Shown piece after piece: positions 24,855-33,059 of a DNA stretch of 64,000 nucleotides. The stretch covers positions 1,822,959-1,886,958 of the forward strand of contig NZ_KE332512.1 in assembly GCF_000412995.1 (NCBI RefSeq). Direction: 5' to 3'. The DNA is from Treponema vincentii F0403 (lineage in GTDB: Bacteria > Spirochaetota > Spirochaetia > Treponematales > Treponemataceae). The translations under genes were made by a program, and so were the position numbers. Each line of letters starts with the position of its first letter. The stretch's first letter is position 1. The notes under the pieces are model-generated. The model was not told the origin of the DNA, searched no databases, and saw only the letters and a program-made list of their open reading frames with translations.

Positions 24855-26729
24855 TTAGCGTATTTCCGCAAGCGTGTCGCCTTCCGCAATCTGCGCACCG
24901 ACTGCTGCCAGAAAGTGAATAACGCCCGCCTTAGGCGTATTGATTTCCAATTCCATCTTCATCGATTCAAGTATAATGACGGTTTGCCCTTCGCTCACCC
25001 GTGCGCCTTCCGCAACGCTGTACCGCAGGAGCGTGCCGGCAACAGGAGCGGGGAGTTTTTCGCCGCCCGTGCCTGTTTGCGCCGGTGCAGCGGACTGCTG
25101 TGCCGCCGGTTTTGAGGCCGATGCAGCTTGTGCCGGAGCCGCCGCAGCGGATGAAGCCGTTACCGGTTTAGCTGATACCGGCGCAGCAACCGGCGCTTTT
25201 TGAGCAGATGCGGAACCGGCATTTTCTTTTACGCTGACTGAGTATGCCGTACCGTTTACCGTGAATGTTCCGTTGGATGAAGAAACCGCATAATCGGTGC
25301 CGTTTACCGTTACCGTGTAGACGCCGCTGCTTGCACCGCTTGCCGGCTTTTTCTCGGCGGACGGTGCGGTAAACACAACCGGCCCTTTAGAGCGCTCTTT
25401 AAAGAATTTAGGCGCAACTTTGGGGAACATTGCATAGGTTAATACGTCTTCGATGGAATTGCCCGCACCGTTTTCCTTTGCTTCGGCCTTTATCTTATCC
25501 AGCTCATTGGGAATAAGATCTGCGGGGCGCACGGTAATAGGTGCGTCCATCTTCGCTTCTGCAAGGGCGGCCTTAACGAGCTCAGGATTGCAGGGGGCAG
25601 GTGTTTTTCCGTATTTACCGGTTAAAAGATCGCGTGTTTCAGCTGTCAGTTTTTTATAGCGGCCGAACAGCACATTGAATACCGACTGCGTACCGACAAT
25701 CTGGCTGGTCGGAGTAACAAGCGGAATATAGCCGCAGTCTTTTTGTACAATCGGAATTTCTTTTAAGACCGCATCCATTTTATCGGAAGCTTTAAGGTCG
25801 CGCAGCTGATTTTCAAGGTTGGAAAGCATACCGCCCGGCACCTGCGATACGAGGATACGGGTGTCCGCACCGAGGAAGCTCGATTCAAACTGAGCGTAAT
25901 GCTTGCGCACTTCTCGGAAATAAGCGGCAATTTCAAGGAGCAGGTTAATATCCAAACCGGTATCCATTTCGGTACCGCGGAAAATTTCTACCATTGTTTC
26001 AGTCGGACTATGAGAGGTTCCCATCGACATCGATGAAATAGCGGTATCCAAAATATCCGCGCCCGCTTCCGCAGCTTTAAGCAGTGTCGCGACCGAGAGG
26101 CCTGTCGTGGCATGGGTATGGATATTGATAGGAATACTTGTCTTTTTCTTGATAGCCGTTACTAAATCGAACGCATCAAAAGGTTTCAACAGTCCGGCCA
26201 TATCTTTAATACAAATGGAATCGGCGCCGAATTCCGTATAGGTTTTGGCCAATTCCGCATATTTATCTATAGTGTGATACGGAGTTGTTGCAAAAGAGAT
26301 TGCCATTTGGACGTGCTTGCCGGTTTTTTTTGCGGCATCAGCTGCACGTTTCAGGTTGCGAGGATCGTTGAGTGCATCAAAGATACGGAATACGCCGACT
26401 CCGTTATCGGCAGCGGCTTTTACGAATGCATCGACTACGTCATCGGCATAGTGCCGGTAACCTAGCAAATTCTGACCGCGCAGCAGCATCATAATGGGAG
26501 TATTCGGCAAGGCTTTATGCAAGGAACGCAGCCGCTCCCACGGATCTTCATTTAAAAAGCGGATACATGCATCAAAGGTTGCACCACCCCATGCTTCGAG
26601 GCTCCAATACCCGACACTGTCCAGTTTGCTGCAAATAGGCAGCATATCGGCGGTTGTCATGCGCGTCGCATGTAAAGACTGATGCGCATCCCGTAATACT
26701 AAATCGGAAATCCGAACTTTGTGTGCCAT
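24855..26729 (-). CDS. oadA: OadA-like biotin-dependent carboxyltransferase subunit
   Basis: 624 residues. The N-terminal carboxyltransferase barrel has VLRDAHQSLHATRM (metal Asp and neighbours), AWGGATFDACIRFLNEDPWER and a metal-binding HTHATTGLS. Then comes a PYC/OADA domain, an Ala/Ser/Pro/Gln-rich hinge and a biotinyl domain with ESMKM; the biotinylated Lys is about residue 590. Family members are oxaloacetate decarboxylase alpha or pyruvate carboxylase B subunits. The beta and gamma Na+-pump subunits are not adjacent, so which enzyme this serves is open. AGGAG precedes the ATG. Confidence 0.88.
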   Translation of the reverse strand: MAHKVRISDLVLRDAHQSLHATRMTTADMLPICSKLDSVGYWSLEAWGGATFDACIRFLNEDPWERLRSLHKALPNTPIMMLLRGQNLLGYRHYADDVVDAFVKAAADNGVGVFRIFDALNDPRNLKRAADAAKKTGKHVQMAISFATTPYHTIDKYAELAKTYTEFGADSICIKDMAGLLKPFDAFDLVTAIKKKTSIPINIHTHATTGLSVATLLKAAEAGADILDTAISSMSMGTSHSPTETMVEIFRGTEMDTGLDINLLLEIAAYFREVRKHYAQFESSFLGADTRILVSQVPGGMLSNLENQLRDLKASDKMDAVLKEIPIVQKDCGYIPLVTPTSQIVGTQSVFNVLFGRYKKLTAETRDLLTGKYGKTPAPCNPELVKAALAEAKMDAPITVRPADLIPNELDKIKAEAKENGAGNSIEDVLTYAMFPKVAPKFFKERSKGPVVFTAPSAEKKPASGASSGVYTVTVNGTDYAVSSSNGTFTVNGTAYSVSVKENAGSASAQKAPVAAPVSAKPVTASSAAAAPAQAASASKPAAQQSAAPAQTGTGGEKLPAPVAGTLLRYSVAEGARVSEGQTVIILESMKMELEINTPKAGVIHFLAAVGAQIAEGDTLAEIR

Positions 26730-26760
26730 ACATTACTCCTAAAAAACTTTCATAAGAGTA

Positions 26761-26789
26761 ATGATATTGTTTATCGGTGCTTTATGCAA
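26761..26789 (-). promoter_or_regulatory. promoter of the OadA-like gene
   Basis: On the minus strand: TTGCAT (26789-26784), 17-base spacer, TATCAT (26766-26761), about 31 bases before the ATG, which has its own AGGAG site. Confidence 0.6.
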
Positions 26790-26868
26790 GATATTTTTAT
26801 CAACTGGGACGAGCCGGACGTATCAACGGCTTTTGTAAAAAGCTTATGAAACTTTGTACGGAAGAAGG

Positions 26869-26905
26869 GCATCTCTAAAAACGGCTTGCCGATTCTTAGA
26901 GATGC
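26869..26905. terminator. hairpin between the OadA-like gene and nfnB
   Basis: Stem GCATCTCTA (26869-26877) / TAGAGATGC (26897-26905). A T-rich run follows only on the plus strand; on the minus strand, where nfnB ends, the T-tail is missing. It resembles the CTCTAAAA...TTTTAGAG hairpins at 40355-40378 and 63584-63608. Confidence 0.45.
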
Positions 26906-26913
26906 TTTATTTT

Positions 26914-28425
26914 TTATTTTGCTAAATATTCGTTAATACTCGCCGCTGCCTTGCGCCCCTCGCCCATAGCGAGGATGACGGTTGCGGCACCGAGTACGAT
27001 GTCGCCGCCCGACCATACTTTTGGGAGGCTTGTTTTCTGGTTTTCATCGACAATGATATTACCGTTCTTGGTTACCTGCAAGCCTTCCGTCGTCTTTGCC
27101 ATCAGCGGGTTGGAACTGTTGCCGAGCGCGACGATGACCGTGTCGACCGGAATTTGATGCTCCGTACCGGGAATGGCGACGGGGCTGCGGCGTCCGGAAG
27201 CGTCCGGCTCACCCAACTCGTAGTTCAGCACTTCGACCGCGCATACCTTACCGTCTTTGTCGCCGATAAACCGCGTCGGGTTTTGCAGAAAGCAGAACTC
27301 GACGCCTTCTTCTTCCGCATGTGCGATTTCTTCCGCGCGGGCGGGCATTTCCGCACGGGTGCGGCGGTAAATACAATACACCTTGTCCGCGCCGAGCCGG
27401 TATCCCATACGGGCGGCATCCATCGCGACATTTCCGCCGCCGATAACTGCGACAACCTTGGCGGGGTACAGCGGAGTATCCGCCTTATTTTCCTGATAAG
27501 CTTTCATCAGATTGGCGCGGGTTAAGTATTCGTTTGCACTGAACACGCCGATGAGGTTTTCCCCTTCGATATTCATAAATTTAGGGAGCCCAGCGCCGGT
27601 ACCGATAAAGGCGGCGTCGAAGCCGTCATCATTGAGCAACTGTTCCAGCGTCTCCGTCCTTCCGACTAAAAAGTTGGTTTCAAACTTGACTCCCATCTTC
27701 TTGAGGTTTTCCACTTCCTTTGCGACAATGTCTTTCGGAAGGCGGAATTCGGGGATGCCGTATACCATAACGCCGCCCGTTTTATGGAAGGCTTCGAATA
27801 CGGTTACCGCATGACCGGCGCGGCGGATATCGGCGGCGGCGGCAAGACCTGCAGGTCCCGATCCGATAATCGCAACCTTCTTTCCGGTGTCGGGAGCAAC
27901 CGGCGGTATTGTTGTTTTATTGTTTTCCCGTTCCCAATCTGCAACAAAGCGTTCCAATCTGCCGATTGCAACCGCCTTATCCACTGATTTATGCATTTTG
28001 CCGACGGTACATACCAGCTGGCACTGCTTTTCCTGCGGACATACGCGGCCGCAGATAGCGGGGAGTAAGTTGGTTGTCTTAATAGTGTCGACGGAGGCCT
28101 TAAAATCTCCCTTCTGGATGCAGCTGATAAATTCCGGGATGGGTATACCGACAGGGCATCCTTGTACGCAGGGGCGGTTCTTGCAGTTTAAGCAGCGTTC
28201 CGCCTCGATCCGCGCCTGTTCTTCGGTATAGCCGGTCGCCACCTCATCCATAAGGCGGGCGCGGGCATGCGGTTCAAGCACCGGCATTTCCTGTATCGGG
28301 ATAGCTGCGCGATCCTTCATTTTTAATTCTTTATCTTTTAATTCATCCCAATATGCTTTCGCCTGTTCTGCGAGTTTTTCGCGGGGGACATAGTGGTGTT
28401 CCGTAGTTGTCTTTTCAGTTTCCAT
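26914..28425 (-). CDS. nfnB: NfnB-type subunit (GltD-like flavoprotein with Fe-S clusters)
   Basis: 503 residues from the ATG at 28425, which has GAGGAG at good spacing; a longer in-frame start at 28467 lacks support. Two cysteine groups (C78, C81, C86, C90 and C125, C129, C135, C139) bind [4Fe-4S] clusters. GSGPAGLAAAADI near residue 188 binds FAD and GGGNVAMDAARM near 325 binds NADPH. Alone it would be called a glutamate synthase small subunit. With the next gene it matches NfnAB, the bifurcating NADH-dependent ferredoxin:NADP+ oxidoreductase (inference from pairing). Confidence 0.85.
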   Translation of the reverse strand: METEKTTTEHHYVPREKLAEQAKAYWDELKDKELKMKDRAAIPIQEMPVLEPHARARLMDEVATGYTEEQARIEAERCLNCKNRPCVQGCPVGIPIPEFISCIQKGDFKASVDTIKTTNLLPAICGRVCPQEKQCQLVCTVGKMHKSVDKAVAIGRLERFVADWERENNKTTIPPVAPDTGKKVAIIGSGPAGLAAAADIRRAGHAVTVFEAFHKTGGVMVYGIPEFRLPKDIVAKEVENLKKMGVKFETNFLVGRTETLEQLLNDDGFDAAFIGTGAGLPKFMNIEGENLIGVFSANEYLTRANLMKAYQENKADTPLYPAKVVAVIGGGNVAMDAARMGYRLGADKVYCIYRRTRAEMPARAEEIAHAEEEGVEFCFLQNPTRFIGDKDGKVCAVEVLNYELGEPDASGRRSPVAIPGTEHQIPVDTVIVALGNSSNPLMAKTTEGLQVTKNGNIIVDENQKTSLPKVWSGGDIVLGAATVILAMGEGRKAAASINEYLAK

Positions 28426-28480
28426 TCCATACTCCTCTGCACGGCACATCCGGAGAAATGCCGGCATTCCTCTATTCAGG

Positions 28481-29329
28481 TTAGTTGCTGCCGTTAGACA
28501 GTCCGATTCTGCATACGTGACGGTCGTGATCTTCCCGTTCCTTGAACGCCTTCATCCGCATCATCATATTGTCAAAATCGACTTTATGCCCGTCAAATTC
28601 GGGGCCGTCCACGCAGACAAACTTGGTTTTTCCGTCAACGGTAACACGGCAGCCGCCGCACATTCCGGTACCGTCGATCATAATGGTGTTTAACGAAACA
28701 ACCGTATGGATACCGAAGGGGCGGGTTGTCGCTGCGCAGAACTTCATCATAATCGGCGGGCCGATTGCAATAACCTCTTGAGGCGGCGCGGAGCTTTCGC
28801 AAATTTCCTTTAACGGTTCGGTAACGAGCGCTTTCCGGCCGTAGCTTCCGTCATCGGTTACGATAATGAGCTCATCCGCTATCTTGCGCATTTCTTCTTC
28901 AAAGATAACGAGTTCTTTTGTGCGTCCGCCGATGATAATGACAACCTCATTGCCCGCACGCTTATATGCCTGCGCAATCGGATGTAAAGGCGCCGTGCCG
29001 ATACCGCCGCCGACGCAGACAACCTTGCCGACTTTGGCAATATGCGTGGGATTGCCGAGCGGGCCGAGTATTGCGGCAACCGAATCGCCGACTCCCTTCT
29101 GGCAGAGTTTAATCGTGGTTGCGCCGACTGCCTGAACAACAAGGGCTATCCAGCCTTCGGTTGGATCGGCATCTGCGATGGTAAGTGGGATACGCTCTCC
29201 GTAGTCGATATCAAGCTGGATAATAACAAACTGCCCCGCCTTTCTTTGGCGGGCAATTTCCGGCGCAGCAACGCGTAAGTAAAAGACATCTTTTGAGAAT
29301 TGCTTCTTCTCTAAAATTGTGTGAATCAT
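28481..29329 (-). CDS. nfnA: NfnA-type subunit (PyrK-like FAD/[2Fe-2S] protein)
   Basis: 282 residues. N-terminal FAD-binding barrel (GERIPLTIADAD), a nucleotide-binding domain (VCVGGGIGTAPLHPIAQAYK) and a C-terminal [2Fe-2S] motif with three Cys visible in GTGMCGGCRVTVDGKTKFVC. This is the layout of PyrK, sulfide dehydrogenase beta and NfnA. It is followed 55 bases later by the NfnB-type gene, so the pair is probably cotranscribed. GAGG lies 5 bases before the ATG. Confidence 0.85.
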   Translation of the reverse strand: MIHTILEKKQFSKDVFYLRVAAPEIARQRKAGQFVIIQLDIDYGERIPLTIADADPTEGWIALVVQAVGATTIKLCQKGVGDSVAAILGPLGNPTHIAKVGKVVCVGGGIGTAPLHPIAQAYKRAGNEVVIIIGGRTKELVIFEEEMRKIADELIIVTDDGSYGRKALVTEPLKEICESSAPPQEVIAIGPPIMMKFCAATTRPFGIHTVVSLNTIMIDGTGMCGGCRVTVDGKTKFVCVDGPEFDGHKVDFDNMMMRMKAFKEREDHDRHVCRIGLSNGSN

Positions 29330-29429
29330 TAGGCCTCTTTAATATGGGGAAATATAGTATCAATTTATAACTGATACGTATTTCGTGTGATTTTACTCGA
29401 AATAGTATCGAATATCAATATGCGAAGCA

Positions 29430-29458
29430 TTGCGAAAATTATCACTTTCTCTTATACT
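29430..29458 (+). promoter_or_regulatory. promoter of the GHKL-HDOD gene
   Basis: TTGCGA (29430-29435), 17-base spacer, TATACT (29453-29458), then 6 bases to the ATG at 29465. No Shine-Dalgarno is present; a leaderless mRNA is predicted. Confidence 0.75.
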
Positions 29459-29464
29459 GAAGAT

Positions 29465-30952
29465 ATGGACAATGTTACAACTATACCGGTAGATAAGAAC
29501 AAAATCAAACAAGCTGTTCAGATGAATATCCCCATCTCAATTAACACCTATACGCTTCCTAAGGAAACTGAAACCTATATTGTCGATGTCGCCAAAGTTT
29601 TCCTCGGAGTGGTTCATCAAGATGGAATTCAAGACTATATTGTCTATTGCCTCAATGAGCTGACTACAAACGCGAAAAAGGCGAATACCAAGCGGGTCTA
29701 TTTTAAAGAGAAAGGCTACGATATTTATGATCAAAAGGCCTACGACGAGGGAATGCTCAATTTTAAGCAAGAAAGCCTCGGTAATATCGATTACTATCTG
29801 CAGCAGCAAAAAAAAGAAGGTCTTTACATTAAAGTCATTATGCAGGTAAAACAGGGGCATATTATTTTTGAAGTACGCAATAATGTTCAGATGGTTGCAA
29901 CGGAATTTAAACGTATCTTTGACCGTATGGTTGTTGCACGGGACTATGAAAATGTAGATCAGGCCTTTATGCAGGCAATCGATGATACGGAAGGAGCCGG
30001 GCTCGGTTTAATTATCATGCTTCTTATGCTTAAAAAAATCGGGTTGCACGAGGATGCTTTTGAACTGATTACCGAAAAAGACCTAACGATTAACCGGATT
30101 ACCATCCCGCTCGATTTTGAAGCAAATAGGCATCTGGTGGAATTGACAAAGACAATAGTCGATTATATTGACGACATTCCCCAGTTCCCCGAAAAAATCA
30201 TGCAAGTACAGCATCTTATCAATGATCCGAACGCAACTATGGGAACGATTGCTTCGCTTATCAGTGATGACATTGCGTTAACGACCGATTTGTTAAAACT
30301 CGTCAACTCGGTTGCATTCGGACTTTCCAAAGAATGTATGAGTATTACCGAGGCGGTTAAAATGGCGGGTCTGCGGGGAATCCAGCATCTGTTATATTCC
30401 ATCGGAACGCTGCAAGTTTTAAAAGTAACGAGTGACGAACAAAGAAAACTTTGGAATCATACGTATCGGTGTGCTTTTTTTGCGTACAATCTTGCTAAAA
30501 CGCAAGGAAAGAACGACCTTCTTGAAGAAATATATGTTTGCGCCCTCTTGCACGATTTAGGTAAGATCGTATTCAGTGCGATTTATCCTGAAGTGCTGGC
30601 GAAAATCAGAGACTTGCAAGCCGAAAAAAATATTCCGGAGCAGGTAATTAAAAGTGTGATGTCGGGGATGGAACACCAAGCAATCGGCGTTGCGGTTGCC
30701 GAAAAATGGCATTTACCTGCAGCTATTGTTAATACGATAAAATATCAATATGAACCGGAATCTGCCCCTAAAAAATATTATAATCTAATTTCCACCGTCA
30801 GTTTTGCCGAATTTATGCTGCAGTTCTTTGATGGAAATATCAGCTACTATCAAATTCCTCCGGTTTTGCTCAAGCAGCATAATATCGAAAATGAGGCACA
30901 GCTTCGCGAACTATGCGGACAGCTTAATGCAAAATTCCATGAACCGGAGTAA
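29465..30952 (+). CDS. GHKL ATPase-like domain fused to an HDOD domain
   Basis: 495 residues. The N-terminal half (to about 215) looks like a GHKL ATPase as in histidine kinases and anti-sigma factors: YIVYCLNELTTNAKKANTKR supplies the N-box and EGAGLGLIIMLLMLKKIG the G-box. No phospho-acceptor His or sensor domain is visible. The C-terminal half is an HDOD domain (IPQFPEKIMQVQHLINDPNA, YVCALLHDLGKIVFS, MEHQAIGVAVAEKWHLP). HDOD proteins act in signalling and c-di-GMP-linked control. Start chosen at 29465 by promoter position and composition. Confidence 0.8.
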   Translation: MDNVTTIPVDKNKIKQAVQMNIPISINTYTLPKETETYIVDVAKVFLGVVHQDGIQDYIVYCLNELTTNAKKANTKRVYFKEKGYDIYDQKAYDEGMLNFKQESLGNIDYYLQQQKKEGLYIKVIMQVKQGHIIFEVRNNVQMVATEFKRIFDRMVVARDYENVDQAFMQAIDDTEGAGLGLIIMLLMLKKIGLHEDAFELITEKDLTINRITIPLDFEANRHLVELTKTIVDYIDDIPQFPEKIMQVQHLINDPNATMGTIASLISDDIALTTDLLKLVNSVAFGLSKECMSITEAVKMAGLRGIQHLLYSIGTLQVLKVTSDEQRKLWNHTYRCAFFAYNLAKTQGKNDLLEEIYVCALLHDLGKIVFSAIYPEVLAKIRDLQAEKNIPEQVIKSVMSGMEHQAIGVAVAEKWHLPAAIVNTIKYQYEPESAPKKYYNLISTVSFAEFMLQFFDGNISYYQIPPVLLKQHNIENEAQLRELCGQLNAKFHEPE

Positions 30953-30964
30953 TTCTGTATCTCT

Positions 30965-31702
30965 ATGAGCGAACAGCAATCTATCATTCATCAACCGCTT
31001 CCCGTACACGAACCCCATGAACATGACGAATCGTGCGGGATGGTTTGTATCCAAGATTTGTCGTTTAAATACGGCGCCGGTAAGAAAGCATTATTTGAAA
31101 ATCTCTGTCTGACTATTCAAAAAGGGGCATATATTTCGATTGTCGGTGAAAACGGTACGGGCAAAAGTACGCTGATAAAGCTGATACTCGGACTGTTAAC
31201 TCCCGATACGGGAAATATCCGGTGCGGAGCAACGAGTATCGGCTATGTACCGCAAAAGAAAGCCGCAATAACGGGCTTTCCGATTACCGTATACGAAGCT
31301 TTAAACTCGTATCGGATATTGCGTAAACAGCACGACAAAGGTGTTATCGACCGTTATCTGTCGGATGTCAGGCTACTCGACTATAAATATGCTTTAGTGG
31401 GAACGCTGTCGGGCGGGCAGCTGCAAAAAATGTATATTGCCCGTGCGCTTATCGGGGATCCTGATTTGCTCATCCTTGATGAACCGTCAACAGGGATTGA
31501 TATACAAAGCCAACAGGAAATTTATACCTTTATTAAAAAGCTGAACACCGAGCAGGGATTAACGGTTATCTCCGTAGAACATAACCTTGACGCAGCAGTG
31601 CTCAATTCAACGGATATTTTCCATCTGGCAAACGGATGCGGACATCTGTGTAATCCGCAAAAATATGCTGCAGAGTTTCTTCACTTCCGCCGCCCCGTAT
31701 AA
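30965..31702 (+). CDS. ZnuC-like metal ABC transporter ATPase without partners
   Basis: 245 residues with Walker A GENGTGKST, signature LSGGQLQKMYIARAL and Walker B LLILDEPSTG, closest in style to Zn/Mn importer ATPases (ZnuC/MntB). The N-terminus is a His-rich extension (HQPLPVHEPHEHDESCG) that could bind metal. It starts 12 bases after the HDOD gene, so the two are cotranscribed, but no permease or binding protein is nearby. Confidence 0.8.
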   Translation: MSEQQSIIHQPLPVHEPHEHDESCGMVCIQDLSFKYGAGKKALFENLCLTIQKGAYISIVGENGTGKSTLIKLILGLLTPDTGNIRCGATSIGYVPQKKAAITGFPITVYEALNSYRILRKQHDKGVIDRYLSDVRLLDYKYALVGTLSGGQLQKMYIARALIGDPDLLILDEPSTGIDIQSQQEIYTFIKKLNTEQGLTVISVEHNLDAAVLNSTDIFHLANGCGHLCNPQKYAAEFLHFRRPV

Positions 31703-31745
31703 TTCGGGCATCTTCTCAAAATTCTATCGGACTTTAGCGGCCTTA

Positions 31746-32288
31746 TCAGTTTAAAGAAACTTTATAAATTGAAACAGGATGTACATCCCGGCCGCACAAC
31801 GAAATTATCATATCGTCATCCGTCAATGTATAAAGGCAGTCCCGTATAGGCAAGGATAAAACATCGACGCTCTGCGGGGAGCAATAAAAACCTTGCCCCG
31901 TATATTTTAGATATGCTTCTTTTTGTGTCCATAATTCGTAAAACCGCCGATCGCACTGCTTCATATCTTGGTAAAGATAGCGCTTTTCGGAATCGGTGAA
32001 ACAGCGGCTTGCAACATGAGGTTTAGCAGCCCGCAGCCGTTCGATATCTGCCCCGATTTCACTATCGGATAAAGCAATGACATACGCACCATGCGTATAC
32101 GATAAATTGAATTGCAGCGCCTTATTTTTTAGATGGGGTTTTCCATACTTTCCATATTCAAACAGGAGTTGTTCAGGAGAACATTGCGGAATCCGTTCGG
32201 CGAGCACGGTTTTCAGCAATTCTTTTGCCTGTGTGCGCTTCTGCTCAGAGGATAATCCGTTATGCCGGCAAATCCACAGTTCCGTCAT
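31746..32288 (-). CDS. 4'-phosphopantetheinyl transferase, Sfp type
   Basis: 180 residues from the ATG at 32288; a longer frame starts with a TTG that lies inside the predicted promoter. Transfers phosphopantetheine from CoA to carrier-protein serines. Family motifs: FNLSYTHGAYVIAL, IGADIERL (metal Asp/Glu) and FYELWTQKEAYLKYTGQGF (catalytic Glu/Lys). No carrier-protein gene is adjacent. Confidence 0.88.
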   Translation of the reverse strand: MTELWICRHNGLSSEQKRTQAKELLKTVLAERIPQCSPEQLLFEYGKYGKPHLKNKALQFNLSYTHGAYVIALSDSEIGADIERLRAAKPHVASRCFTDSEKRYLYQDMKQCDRRFYELWTQKEAYLKYTGQGFYCSPQSVDVLSLPIRDCLYTLTDDDMIISLCGRDVHPVSIYKVSLN

Positions 32289-32312
32289 TGTTCTTATCTC
32301 GACCCTATGTTG

Positions 32313-32341
32313 AGTGTAGGACAAAACATCCTCTCTGTCAA
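32313..32341 (-). promoter_or_regulatory. promoter of the phosphopantetheinyl transferase gene
   Basis: On the minus strand: TTGACA (32341-32336), 17-base spacer, TACACT (32318-32313), 24 bases before the ATG at 32288. Confidence 0.7.
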
Positions 32342-32445
32342 ATATAGGGACATTATTTAGAGACTAAAAACTAAGAGGCCTTTTATTATATGTCAGCGAT
32401 GGGATTGTATTACAGTTGATGCATCGGAGATGTTTGTTGCACTAT

Positions 32446-32484
32446 GGGGATGTCTCAAAAGTTAGTAACTTTTGAGACATCCCC
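32446..32484 (-). terminator. 19-bp palindrome after the RRM gene; copy 2 of the GATGTCTCAAAAGT repeat
   Basis: Arms 32446-32464 and 32466-32484 are perfectly complementary (GGGGATGTCTCAAAAGTTA and its complement) around one G. Read on the minus strand it closes the RRM gene. Related copies are at 22476-22507 and 61946-61984. Confidence 0.7.
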
Positions 32485-32508
32485 TTCTCTATTCTTTGTA
32501 TAAATCGA

Positions 32509-32775
32509 TTAGGGATAGGTGCGGCGGGGTTTCTCCTGAGCAACATTAACGCGGAGACGGCGTCCTTCGAATTCCTTCTCGTTTAATTCTGCGATAGCAT
32601 TTTGTGCGGCGCTTTCATCGGCCATTTCAACAAATCCAAAACCCTTTGAACGATTGGTGAACTTGTCTTTTATTACAGCTGCCGAGACGACTTCGCCATA
32701 AGTTCCAAACAAGTTTGACAAACCCTCTTCCGTGGTTGCGTAGTTTAAATTCCCTACATAGATTTTCTGAGCCAT
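32509..32775 (-). CDS. RRM-domain RNA-binding protein
   Basis: 88 residues, almost entirely one RNA recognition motif. RNP2 is KIYVGNLNYATT (residues about 4-15) and RNP1 is KGFGFVEM (about 45-52). Such single-RRM proteins (Rbp type) bind RNA and are often cold-responsive. Start at 32775 chosen because the family begins with the RNP2 strand; an AAGGA lies upstream. No downstream gene in the same direction follows within 500 bases. Confidence 0.92.
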   Translation of the reverse strand: MAQKIYVGNLNYATTEEGLSNLFGTYGEVVSAAVIKDKFTNRSKGFGFVEMADESAAQNAIAELNEKEFEGRRLRVNVAQEKPRRTYP

Positions 32776-32954
32776 ACTCAAATCCTTTTTACCTTTTGCG
32801 GTACTAAATAATGAATCCATACGGAAACAAGTTCTATGAGACCTTTATTTGATTATGTAAGCTGAACTTTCGGCTCTATCATTAATGGAAACAACGATCA
32901 CGTAGATAAGCTACTGTAACATAGTTTCGCTAAGCGGTCAACCGACCAATACGC

Positions 32955-32993
32955 GGATAAAAAAAGGCTTACGCACTTTTGTGTGTAAGCCTT
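32955..32993 (-). terminator. terminator of hcp, copy 1 of a duplicated hairpin
   Basis: Stem AAGGCTTACGCA / TGTGTAAGCCTT (one G-T pair) with loop CTTTTG. Read on the minus strand it ends in T7. The same 39 bases recur exactly at 34875-34913 behind groEL. Confidence 0.88.
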
Positions 32994-33059
32994 CATTAAA
33001 ATACAATAGCCGAACAAAGTATGAGCTCAGAGCTTTGTATAATCACCTGCCTATAAATG

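Noticed and set aside
26784-26849. Short plus-strand frame starting ATGCAAGATATT
   Set aside because: Only 21 codons, no ribosome site, and its start overlaps the -35 of the minus-strand OadA promoter.
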